From NCBI GenBank assembly GCA_028527945.1, contig JAQQAK010000439.1, positions 1-5,792 on the forward strand: a stretch of DNA of 5,792 nucleotides, written 5' to 3'. The position numbers and the translations under genes were made by a program. How positions within the stretch are numbered: the first letter of the stretch is position 1; each line of letters starts with the position of its first letter. The stretch is from Spirochaetaceae bacterium (GTDB taxonomy: Bacteria; Spirochaetota; Spirochaetia; UBA9216). The notes below the pieces were generated by a model. That model made no database searches and was not told the origin of the DNA. It worked only from the letters and a program-made list of their open reading frames with translations. Shown here piece by piece: positions 1 to 5,792 of the stretch.

Positions 1-2
1 TT

Positions 3-1103
3 TTTATTTTTGTTATTTTTATGTTAACAAAAGGAAACATAACTCATCAGGCAGATTATATTGCATACTTCCCTTCAGATGATCCTGTAGTAAAAAATAA
101 CGAGCTTATTCTTGGCTATACAGGTGGAGCTCAGTCTATGAATGTAACGCTAAAAGCTCCTGAAGGCTCTGACGGGTATTTTCTGCATCCAGAAAATCTT
201 GAAAAACTTAATGAGATTGAAAACAAATTACAAAAACTTCCTAACGTTCAGAAAATTACATCATTCTCTACAATGCTCAAAAATGCAAACAGGGTAATGC
301 AAGGAAAATATGAATTGCCTGAAAACAAGGGCTTGATTATGCTTTTATCAAGATATTTAAAACTTGTGAATGGGCAGGGAATCAGCGGCACATTCATAAG
401 CAATGATTTCAACAGCGTTACCATTTACATAAGAACCTATGATCAGGAAAACATGAAATATATAACTGAAGCAGGGATAAAAACACTCTCTGAGCAGGTT
501 GATAACATTGTATCAGAGAATATCTCTACAGATGTAGATTACGCTTTATGGGGCGATACGGTACTTTTTATGTCAGCATCGCAAATAATGAACAAGGAAC
601 AAGTTTTTTCAACAGACCTGTCGTTATTTGTAGTTTTCCTTATTACATCAATTGTTTTCAAATCAGTAAAATTTGGACTGGTATCACTTGTTCCTTTGTT
701 AACAGGAATAATGACTTATTATATAACAATGGCTGTTGTCGGAATTCCTATGGACATGACAACCATTATGGTTACTAACATAGCGATAGGAGTTGGAGTA
801 GATGATTCTATTCATTTCTTGCTAAGGTTAAGGCGGCAAATGCAGATTGAAAAATCTGGAATAGAAGATTCTTTCATAAAAACCTTTTCTGTTACCGGAA
901 GGCCAATTATTTTAACGACATTATCTATTATTGCAGGGCTTCTTATACTCTGTTTTGCAAGTTTCAAACCTATAAAATATTTTAGTATTCTTGTTTCTAT
1001 CAGCTTGTTAGCTGCAATGCTTGGAACCTTGCTCTTTATTGCGGTCTTTATCAATTTTGCTTGTCATAAAAAAAAGAAAACAGCCCCTGAAATCAGGGGC
1101 TGA
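3..1103 (+). CDS. RND/MMPL-family transporter, C-terminal half (5' partial)
   Basis: This is the second half of an RND-superfamily membrane protein of the MMPL/HAE3 type, which move lipids, hopanoids or other hydrophobic compounds across the envelope by proton motive force. The frame stays open to the left edge, and the six codons before the ATG at 21 read FIFVIF, which looks like the end of a membrane helix. That ATG is therefore probably internal. Counting from it, residues 1-190 form an extracytoplasmic loop rich in charged and polar residues (YFPSDDPVVKNN near 16-27). Several hydrophobic segments follow, at roughly 197-213, 218-240, 248-268, 296-314 and 320-346. The family motif GVGVDDSIHF lies at 257-266, with an acidic pair in the middle of the membrane domain, followed by a basic LRLRR stretch. 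The C-terminus is a short basic tail ending TAPEIRG, encoded by a hairpin that terminates the opposing operon. Full-length relatives are about twice this size. The substrate cannot be inferred. Confidence 0.85.
   Translation, partial: FIFVIFMLTKGNITHQADYIAYFPSDDPVVKNNELILGYTGGAQSMNVTLKAPEGSDGYFLHPENLEKLNEIENKLQKLPNVQKITSFSTMLKNANRVMQGKYELPENKGLIMLLSRYLKLVNGQGISGTFISNDFNSVTIYIRTYDQENMKYITEAGIKTLSEQVDNIVSENISTDVDYALWGDTVLFMSASQIMNKEQVFSTDLSLFVVFLITSIVFKSVKFGLVSLVPLLTGIMTYYITMAVVGIPMDMTTIMVTNIAIGVGVDDSIHFLLRLRRQMQIEKSGIEDSFIKTFSVTGRPIILTTLSIIAGLLILCFASFKPIKYFSILVSISLLAAMLGTLLFIAVFINFACHKKKKTAPEIRG
1081..1102 (-). terminator. Intrinsic terminator of the minus-strand nucleoside operon
   Basis: CAGCCCCTGA and TCAGGGGCTG form a perfect 10-bp GC-rich stem around a two-base AA spacer (effectively a 4-nt loop). 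Read on the minus strand, the stem is followed at once by TTTTCTTTTTTTTT, a canonical U-tract. On the plus strand the following bases are AAGGTAAAAAAAC, so the signal is directional and serves the minus strand. It lies 26 nt beyond the nucleoside hydrolase stop codon and wholly inside the last codons of the convergent RND gene, whose TGA at 1101-1103 uses the last two stem bases. Confidence 0.9.
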
Positions 1104-1128
1104 AGGTAAAAAAACTTGAAAAGAAACC

Positions 1129-2067
1129 TTACGCTTCTATATTATATGATCTGCAAACATCTTTTAGCAGATCTATAAATTTCTTTCTGTTAAGCCCCAT
1201 GCAGACTTTGGCATTGGGCTTTTCTATATCAGGATTTATTCTCTTGTCTGCTATTGTCATACCTGTAGTATATTTACCCTCTGTTTCTATAATAACGTGG
1301 TAATCAACAGTTTCAAACAATTCAGGCGCCATTAAATACGCAACAGCACAAGGGTCATGGAGAGGAGCTCCATCAAATCCCATTTCAATATGAAACTTGA
1401 AAAAGAAATCAAGAAGTTCTGCAACAAATACAGGAACAGTCTGTCCCATAGCCCTAATTTCTTCTACTTCTTCTTTTTTTATCAAAGCCTTTTCTGTAAC
1501 ATCCAAGCCTGACATTATAACAGGAATCCCACTTGTAAATACAATATCAGCAGCTTCAGGATCTACAAGAATATTAAACTCAGCAGCAGTAGTCCAGTTG
1601 CCATGATCGATACCACCGCCCATTATACTAATTCGCTCAATGTTATCTTTGACTTCAGGATATTTAGTAAAAAGAATTCCAAGATTTGTAAGAGGCCCTG
1701 TAGCAACCATTGTAACAGGAGTTTTACTCTCAAGAATAAGTCTGCGACATAATTCCCATGATGGCTCATCAACCGGCTCAAAAGCGGGTTCAGGAAGAAC
1801 CGGCCCATCAAGGCCTGAATCACCATGTACAGCAGGAGCGACCTCTAATTCTCTGGCCATCGGGTTATTAGCTCCCATTGCAACAGGGACCTGCTTTTCT
1901 ATAAGGGTTAAAACCTTACAAGCATTTGCTGTTGTCTTTGCAAGAGTCTGATTTCCTGCTGTTGTTGTCACAGCAAGAACATCAAGCTCCTTACTCGCAA
2001 ATGCCATTACAAGGGCTATTGCATCATCATGCCCAGGATCACAATCTATAATAACTGGTGTTTTCAT
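1129..2067 (-). CDS. rihA: Ribonucleoside hydrolase, RihA-like (IUNH family)
   Basis: This cytoplasmic enzyme hydrolyses the N-glycosidic bond of ribonucleosides to give ribose and free base. At 312 aa it has the usual family length and no signal peptide. The calcium and ribose site is recognisable: DCDPGHDD at 8-15 (metal ligands D10 and D15), AGN with N39, HGDSGLDGP from H81, ATGPLTN at 122-128, AAEFN at 161-165 and LHDPC with H237/D238. From memory, GNWTTAAEFN, AELLDFF, GAPLHDPC and GKYTTGMT resemble E. coli RihA, the pyrimidine-preferring member, more than RihB. Base preference (pyrimidine, purine or mixed) cannot be settled by reading. GAAGG (2076-2080) sits 8 nt before the ATG. The gene starts 17 nt after the second permease, is the last gene of the operon and is followed by an intrinsic terminator. 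This links salvage of the nucleoside to its import. Confidence 0.95.
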   Translation of the reverse strand: MKTPVIIDCDPGHDDAIALVMAFASKELDVLAVTTTAGNQTLAKTTANACKVLTLIEKQVPVAMGANNPMARELEVAPAVHGDSGLDGPVLPEPAFEPVDEPSWELCRRLILESKTPVTMVATGPLTNLGILFTKYPEVKDNIERISIMGGGIDHGNWTTAAEFNILVDPEAADIVFTSGIPVIMSGLDVTEKALIKKEEVEEIRAMGQTVPVFVAELLDFFFKFHIEMGFDGAPLHDPCAVAYLMAPELFETVDYHVIIETEGKYTTGMTIADKRINPDIEKPNAKVCMGLNRKKFIDLLKDVCRSYNIEA

Positions 2068-2084
2068 TATATTTTCCTTCTATA

Positions 2085-3029
2085 TTAATTAGCAGAAACA
2101 AGAGCAGCAATTCGCTTTTTCTTGACCCGCCAGGTTCTCCATGATGAAATGACTATCAAGCCAACCACTGTTGTAACATATGGGATTAGCTTTACAAACT
2201 CATCAGGAATTCTCATTGCCGCCATTATATTTGACATAGCATCAGCACAGCCAAAAATTAATGACGCTATAAGGGTTGGAACAGGAGATAACTGTCCCAT
2301 AGCAGCCGCGGCAAGACCAATAAAACCTCGTCCAGAAACCATGCCCCTTGAAAAGCCGTTCATATACCCCATTGACAGAAAAGCTCCACCAAGAGACGCA
2401 AGAACTCCACTTATTAATAGAGAAACAAGTTTTACAGATTTGATCTTTATACCAACAGACGCTGCGGCCTCAGCATTTTCACCTACACACCTAATGTGCA
2501 TACCAAGCTTGGTTTTATATAAAAGAAACCAAACAAATATTACTGACAGAAACGCAAAGTACGTTAAAATATTGTGACCGGAGAGAATGTCTCCCAATAC
2601 CGGAATATTCTCTATTCCAGGTAAATTAATATTTGGACATACAAGTGTTTTAATTGAAGAAGTACTTCCCTTATCATGCAGTATTACATACATCAAAAAG
2701 ATAGATCCGCCAGAGGCCAGCGTATTAAGCGCAATACCTGACAAAATAATATCTGTTTTTAGATATAAACCAAAGTAGATAAGAAGAGCAGAAATTATCA
2801 GCCCTCCGGCAATTGCAATAATAAGTCCCCAGAAGACACTGCCTGTCAAACCACTTCCGATCGCTCCAAAAAGAGCTGCAAAAAGCATGTTTCCTTCAAG
2901 CGCAATATTTGAAGCGCCAGAACTTTCAGCCACAATTGAACCCATTGCCGCAAAAAGGATGGGTGTTGTTACACGCAGCATAGAATATCCAAATTCTGCT
3001 GTAAGTATATATGATAATAAATCAGACAT
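2085..3029 (-). CDS. ABC nucleoside-type importer, permease 2 (BPD_transp_2, NupQ/YufQ-like)
   Basis: This is one of two unlike integral membrane subunits of a BMP-dependent ABC importer. The 314 residues are mostly hydrophobic, with several membrane helices (for example about 46-60, 64-88, 155-170, 198-220, 250-268 and 280-296) and a basic tail, RVKKKR. Family signatures visible are NIALEGNMLFAAL at 41-53, the cytoplasmic coupling segment LGMHIRCVGENAEAAASVGI at 175-194 (which contacts the ATPase in relatives), and GRGFIGLAAAAMGQLSP at 233-249. Length and motifs fit NupQ/YufQ. The ATG lies inside the end of the upstream permease gene (8-nt overlap) and has a perfect AAAGGAGGT 8 nt before it. 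The shared family also includes sugar permeases, but the pairing with a second, longer permease and the adjacent nucleoside hydrolase favour a nucleoside. The importer cannot be assigned a specific substrate from this subunit. Confidence 0.92.
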   Translation of the reverse strand: MSDLLSYILTAEFGYSMLRVTTPILFAAMGSIVAESSGASNIALEGNMLFAALFGAIGSGLTGSVFWGLIIAIAGGLIISALLIYFGLYLKTDIILSGIALNTLASGGSIFLMYVILHDKGSTSSIKTLVCPNINLPGIENIPVLGDILSGHNILTYFAFLSVIFVWFLLYKTKLGMHIRCVGENAEAAASVGIKIKSVKLVSLLISGVLASLGGAFLSMGYMNGFSRGMVSGRGFIGLAAAAMGQLSPVPTLIASLIFGCADAMSNIMAAMRIPDEFVKLIPYVTTVVGLIVISSWRTWRVKKKRIAALVSAN

Positions 3030-4089
3030 TCTTACTTACCTCCTTTACAAGCATTTTCTGACGTCTATGACTCAAGAAAGCCTGTGCGGCTACCAGCATT
3101 ATAATTACACCTTGAATAATAGAAATCATTTCACTTGTAACATCTGTAGCCGTAGCCATTTTATCAGCTCCTATTCTAAGATAAGCAAGAAAAAAAGCAG
3201 CAAGAGGAACATATTGAGGCTTATTCTTAGCCATAATGGCAACAACAATTCCGTCAAAACCATAACCTGGAAGCTCTTTCCACTGGAACCGATTATACAT
3301 TCCAAGAACTTCTACAGCGCCTCCCATTCCGGCAACAAATCCACCAACAATCTGAGAATAAGCTATTACTATTCCAGTATTTATTCCGACATATTTTGCG
3401 AAATGAGGATTTTGGCCAGTCTGAATGAGATTGTACCCCCACCTTGTCTTTTTCATAAAGAAAATTGTAGCAATAACAACAAAAACAAGAATTATCAATC
3501 CAGCGTGAATTCTTGTGTGAGGAACAATTTTCGCAAGCTTGGCAGCTTCAGGTATTTTAAATGTCCCAACAAAACCACAATTAGGATCCTTAAATTTAGT
3601 GAAAGCAAAATATTTTGTAAGATAGTAAAATACATAGTTAAGCATTAAAGAAGAAACAAGCTCGCTGGCGCCCCACTTCATTTTAATCCATGCCGGAATA
3701 ACACATATTATAGCCCCTGTTATACCACCTACAATAATAGCAAATAATGGAGCAAGAACCGGAGGTAGAGGCAACGCCAGACTGAACATTGCCGCAACAC
3801 CAGCGCTTGCAAAAAAAGCACCTTCAGCGCCCATGTTAAACTGATTGGCACTGAACATAATTGCTACAGCAAGCCCGGCAAAACTTAATGTTATAGCAAG
3901 CTCTACGACGTTACCAAATCTTCTAAAAGACTCAACTGGCCCAAGAAAGAGTTTTCTCAATGCTAAAAGAGGCTCATGACTAACAATTAAAATTGTTACA
4001 AAAGACAATCCTATAGCTATTAATATTGCCACTGTAAAGCGCATGAGTTCAAATTTTGTATCAAAAGACAGCTTCTTTTTATTTATCAT
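3022..4089 (-). CDS. ABC nucleoside-type importer, permease 1 (BPD_transp_2, NupP/YufP-like)
   Basis: This is the longer of the two membrane subunits of the importer, 355 aa from the start chosen here. A short basic N-terminus (MINKKK) leads into a helix at about 16-36. Signatures are NMGAEGAFFASAG at 85-97 (the NxGAEG motif of this family), SELVSSLMLNYV at 142-153, the cytoplasmic coupling loop GYNLIQTGQNPHFAKYVGIN at 218-237, and GYGFDGIVVAIMAKNKP at 275-291. The frame could begin three codons earlier at a GTG (4098), but that GTG overlaps the Shine-Dalgarno AAGGGG (4098-4103). The ATG at 4089 lies 8 nt after it and makes an ATGA overlap with the ATPase stop, so it is the better start. The 3' end overlaps the next permease by 8 nt. 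Both overlaps suggest translational coupling, as expected for subunits made in equal amounts. Confidence 0.92.
   Translation of the reverse strand: MINKKKLSFDTKFELMRFTVAILIAIGLSFVTILIVSHEPLLALRKLFLGPVESFRRFGNVVELAITLSFAGLAVAIMFSANQFNMGAEGAFFASAGVAAMFSLALPLPPVLAPLFAIIVGGITGAIICVIPAWIKMKWGASELVSSLMLNYVFYYLTKYFAFTKFKDPNCGFVGTFKIPEAAKLAKIVPHTRIHAGLIILVFVVIATIFFMKKTRWGYNLIQTGQNPHFAKYVGINTGIVIAYSQIVGGFVAGMGGAVEVLGMYNRFQWKELPGYGFDGIVVAIMAKNKPQYVPLAAFFLAYLRIGADKMATATDVTSEMISIIQGVIIMLVAAQAFLSHRRQKMLVKEVSKNV
3038..3046 (-). promoter_or_regulatory. Ribosome-binding site of permease 2, inside permease 1
   Basis: On the minus strand this reads AAAGGAGGT, an essentially perfect Shine-Dalgarno 8 nt before the ATG at 3029. 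It lies in the coding sequence of the upstream permease, where it encodes the KEV near the end of LVKEVSKNV. It gives the second permease its own strong initiation site in addition to coupling through the 8-nt overlap. Confidence 0.85.
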
Positions 4090-5633
4090 GCTATGCACCC
4101 CTTAACTTCTTCAGATGTTTGCTGTTTTACACCAAGCATATACTGACCTAATTCTTCCTCTGAAACCTTAGATGCGTCAGGAAAATAAGCTACAAATCTT
4201 CCTCCGTACATTACCAAAAGGCTATCACTAACATCCATAATTTCAGAAAGATCAGCAGATATAAGCATTATAGCTACACCGTTGTCACGCATTTCTATAA
4301 GCTTTCTATGTATGAATTTTGCAGCACCTACATCAATACCTCTGGTAGGCTGATCCGCTATGATACAATCAGCATTAGATGAAAACTCGCGGGCTACAAT
4401 AACCTTCTGAATATTTCCACCACTAAGCATTTTTACAGGAACCTCTGGGCCGTCTGTTTTTACCATAAAGTCTTTAATCAGCTTTTCTGACCAGCTTCTT
4501 ATTTTTTTGGTTTTCAACACAGGACCACTACTAAATTCTTCTTTGTCGATAAATGTAGCAATCATATTATCTTCTATACTGCCGTTTACAACCGCTCCTC
4601 TAAGCATACGATCCTGAGGAATATGAGCAAGTCCCATTTCTCTTATCTGCTTTATTGAAGAATCAGCAATATCATTACCATGAAACTTTATAGAACCAGC
4701 GTCTGCTTTATGAAGCCCTGTGATTGCTTCAACAAGTTCACTTTGCCCATTTCCTTCAACACCTACAATTCCAAGTATTGTACCGGCATGAAGAGAAAAG
4801 CTGACTTCCTTCAAAATGCTGCGTTGAGCTTCATCAAGTACGCTAACATTTTTTACATCTAATATTACTTCTCCCCTCTTGGGAGGATTCTTTTCTATGT
4901 TCCAATCGATATCTTTTCCAACCATCAGGTTTGAAATTTCCTGCTGGCTTACAGAGCCTACATCATGCACACCTACAGTAGTTCCATTTCTCATTATTGT
5001 TATTCGGTCACATATTTCTTTAATCTCGTTAAGCTTATGACTGATAAAGATTATGGTGTGCCCCATATCTCTAAGCCCTCGCAGTTCTCTAAATAGTTCG
5101 GTAGTCTCCTGAGGAGTAAGAACTGCGGTTGGTTCATCTAAAATAAGAACCTGAGCACCCTTGTAAAGGGCTTTTAATATTTCAACTTTCTGACGTGTTC
5201 CAATTGGAAGGTCACTAATTTTCTCTTTTGGATTAATAACAAAATTATATTTTTCAATAATTTCTTTTGTCTGTTCTATCATTGCCCGGTTGTTAGGAAT
5301 AGGCCCTTTTCCCGGTTCCGCGCCTAAAACAATATTTTCTGCTACAGTCATAGATTCTACAAGCATGAAATGCTGATGAACCATTCCTATTCCACATGCT
5401 ATTGCATCAAGAGGGCTTTTTATTTGTGTTTGTTTTCCATTATAGATAATATTACCTTCAGTAGGCTGTTCCATACCAAAGATAATCTTCATAAGAGTAC
5501 TTTTTCCGGCTCCGTTTTCTCCAACCAGAGCATGGATTTCACCTTTCCTGACACTAAGATTGGCATCCTTATTCGCGGTAACACCATTAGGATATATTTT
5601 TGTTATATTTTCCAGTCTTAGAATTTCATCCAT
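4086..5633 (-). CDS. ABC importer, tandem ATPase subunit (NupO/YufO-like)
   Basis: This cytoplasmic subunit carries two ATPase domains and powers the importer; the family is 500-520 aa and this one is 515 aa from the ATG at 5633. Residues are counted from that ATG. Domain 1 (about 1-235) has Walker A GENGAGKST 38-46, Q-loop VHQHFML around 85-91, a divergent signature LPIGTRQ 142-148, Walker B LILDEPTAVLTP with D166/E167, and switch His in SHKLNEI at 199. Domain 2 (about 255-500) has Walker A GVEGNGQS with Gln for Lys, Q-loop IPQDR near 338-342, an intact LSGGNIQK 403-410, Walker B IIADQPTRGID with Gln for the catalytic Glu, and SADL where the switch His would be. Such asymmetry is common in sugar and nucleoside importers. 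A start 15 nt upstream (5648) is open but lacks a Shine-Dalgarno, whereas the chosen ATG has GGAAG 8 nt before it. The stop overlaps the next gene's start as ATGA. Confidence 0.94.
   Translation of the reverse strand: MDEILRLENITKIYPNGVTANKDANLSVRKGEIHALVGENGAGKSTLMKIIFGMEQPTEGNIIYNGKQTQIKSPLDAIACGIGMVHQHFMLVESMTVAENIVLGAEPGKGPIPNNRAMIEQTKEIIEKYNFVINPKEKISDLPIGTRQKVEILKALYKGAQVLILDEPTAVLTPQETTELFRELRGLRDMGHTIIFISHKLNEIKEICDRITIMRNGTTVGVHDVGSVSQQEISNLMVGKDIDWNIEKNPPKRGEVILDVKNVSVLDEAQRSILKEVSFSLHAGTILGIVGVEGNGQSELVEAITGLHKADAGSIKFHGNDIADSSIKQIREMGLAHIPQDRMLRGAVVNGSIEDNMIATFIDKEEFSSGPVLKTKKIRSWSEKLIKDFMVKTDGPEVPVKMLSGGNIQKVIVAREFSSNADCIIADQPTRGIDVGAAKFIHRKLIEMRDNGVAIMLISADLSEIMDVSDSLLVMYGGRFVAYFPDASKVSEEELGQYMLGVKQQTSEEVKGCIA
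4098..4103 (-). promoter_or_regulatory. Ribosome-binding site deciding the permease 1 start
   Basis: AAGGGG on the minus strand lies 8 nt before the ATG at 4089. The alternative GTG (4096-4098) shares a base with this Shine-Dalgarno and so could not be served by it. The site lies within the last codons of the ATPase gene, and the chosen ATG overlaps the ATPase stop codon as ATGA. Confidence 0.75.
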
Positions 5634-5641
5634 ATTAATAT

Positions 5642-5646
5642 CTTCC
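5642..5646 (-). promoter_or_regulatory. Probable ribosome-binding site deciding the ATPase start
   Basis: GGAAG on the minus strand lies 8 nt before the ATG at 5633. The bases before the alternative ATG at 5648 are TTTTCGATTTTAT, with no purine-rich motif. The match is partial, so the upstream start is less likely but not excluded. Confidence 0.6.
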
Positions 5647-5659
5647 ATATAAAATCGAA

Positions 5660-5687
5660 AAGCCGGATAGATTATACTATCCGGCTT
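5660..5687 (-). terminator. Intercistronic hairpin, probable partial terminator between binding protein and ATPase
   Basis: AAGCCGGATAG and CTATCCGGCTT form a perfect 11-bp stem around a 6-nt loop (TATAAT on the minus strand). The stem starts 6 nt after the stop codon of the upstream binding-protein tail and is followed by TTTTCGATTTTAT, a U-rich run broken by CGA. In operons of this type the binding protein is needed in excess, and a leaky terminator or a stabilising 3' hairpin at this position is a common way to achieve that. Whether it terminates, protects the upstream mRNA from 3' exonucleases, or does both cannot be told from the sequence. Confidence 0.7.
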
Positions 5688-5693
5688 ATAGCG

Positions 5694-5778
5694 TTATGGA
5701 CGAACTGAATCAATGTAAGCATTGATTTCAGAAGAATCCATTCCGAATGCTGTGTCTACAGTAATTTCGCCGTTTTTG
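5694..5778 (-). CDS. Probable BMP-family substrate-binding lipoprotein, C-terminal end only (partial)
   Basis: A minus-strand frame enters from the right edge and stops at TAA (5694-5696). About 28 residues look genuine, beginning LKNGEITVDTAFGMD and ending EINAYIDSVRP. The NGEITV segment resembles the closing 'GxIxV' stretch of BMP/PnrA-type nucleoside-binding lipoproteins, but it is too short to classify alone. The stronger argument is position: in importers of this type the binding-protein gene comes directly before the tandem ATPase gene, on the same strand. The frame stays open to 5792, but bases 5779-5792 match sequencing adapter, so the RSSD residues they would encode, and probably part of the adjoining Leu codon, should be ignored. 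The lipoprotein signal and the ligand site lie outside the window. The operon promoter is presumably also upstream, out of view. Confidence 0.6.
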
Positions 5779-5792
5779 AGATCGGAAGAGCG
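5779..5792. other. Illumina adapter remnant at the contig end
   Basis: The final 14 bases, AGATCGGAAGAGCG, match exactly the start of the standard Illumina TruSeq adapter. The 13-base stem AGATCGGAAGAGC is common to both adapters, and the following G fits the read-2 version. Its position at the very end of the window is where untrimmed adapter would survive assembly. These bases are probably not genomic. Confidence 0.9.

Noticed and set aside
1..20. A T-rich run at the left edge, as a possible promoter or terminator tract.
   Set aside because: It is in frame with the RND gene and encodes a hydrophobic stretch, so it is better explained as coding sequence.
1103..1130. A short AAGGT/ACCTT inverted repeat in the gap between the convergent genes, as a possible plus-strand terminator.
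   Set aside because: The stem is only 5 bp with a long A-rich loop, and no T-run follows on the plus strand.
1640..1951. Open frames of 67-103 codons overlapping the nucleoside hydrolase on both strands.
   Set aside because: The hydrolase frame contains all the catalytic motifs of its family, so the others are shadows.
2122..2577. A 151-codon plus-strand frame antisense to the second permease.
   Set aside because: It lies entirely inside a well-supported gene and its translation looks like the complement of hydrophobic membrane codons, with no family motif.
2887..3648. A 253-codon open frame on the plus strand, antisense to both permease genes.
   Set aside because: It spans the junction of two clearly real minus-strand permease genes, has an Asn/Ser/Lys-rich composition typical of antisense reading, and shows no recognisable domain or own ribosome-binding site.
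5671..5676. TATAAT on the minus strand in the hairpin loop, as a possible -10 box for an internal promoter before the ATPase gene.
   Set aside because: At 16-18 nt spacing the upstream hexamers (CATAAC, CCATAA, TCCATA) match TTGACA poorly and there is no TG extension. An AT-rich loop easily gives this hexamer by chance.

Overview
This 5.8-kb window is AT-rich, densely coding bacterial DNA. It looks like a whole short draft contig: both ends cut through genes, and the last 14 bases match the common stem of Illumina adapters. The RND/MMPL-type membrane protein and the purine-rich ribosome-binding sites fit a low-GC bacterium, probably with two membranes. A spirochaete such as Treponema is a guess that the sequence alone does not prove.

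Layout. On the left, the plus strand carries the C-terminal half of an RND/MMPL-family membrane protein that is cut off at its 5' side. Everything else lies on the minus strand and reads right to left as one operon: the tail of a probable BMP-family (basic membrane protein) substrate-binding lipoprotein, a strong hairpin, a double-ATPase ABC protein, two ABC permeases and a nucleoside hydrolase. The operon ends at an intrinsic terminator. That terminator lies inside the last codons of the convergent RND gene.

How the genes work together. The ABC genes have the composition, order and lengths of the BMP/Nup nucleoside importers (NupNOPQ of Bacillus subtilis, PnrABCDE of Treponema pallidum). The binding protein would capture a nucleoside, the two unlike permeases would form the channel, and the tandem ATPase would power uptake. 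The RihA-like hydrolase would then split the nucleoside in the cytoplasm into ribose and free base. ATGA and 8-nt overlaps, short spacers and well-placed Shine-Dalgarno sequences indicate tight co-expression. The substrate is inferred mostly from the linked hydrolase.

I see no undescribed system here: no CRISPR array, RNA gene, mobile element or defence module. The points worth a second look are the adapter remnant, the coding-embedded terminator, the hairpin between the binding-protein gene and the ATPase gene, and two start-codon choices.
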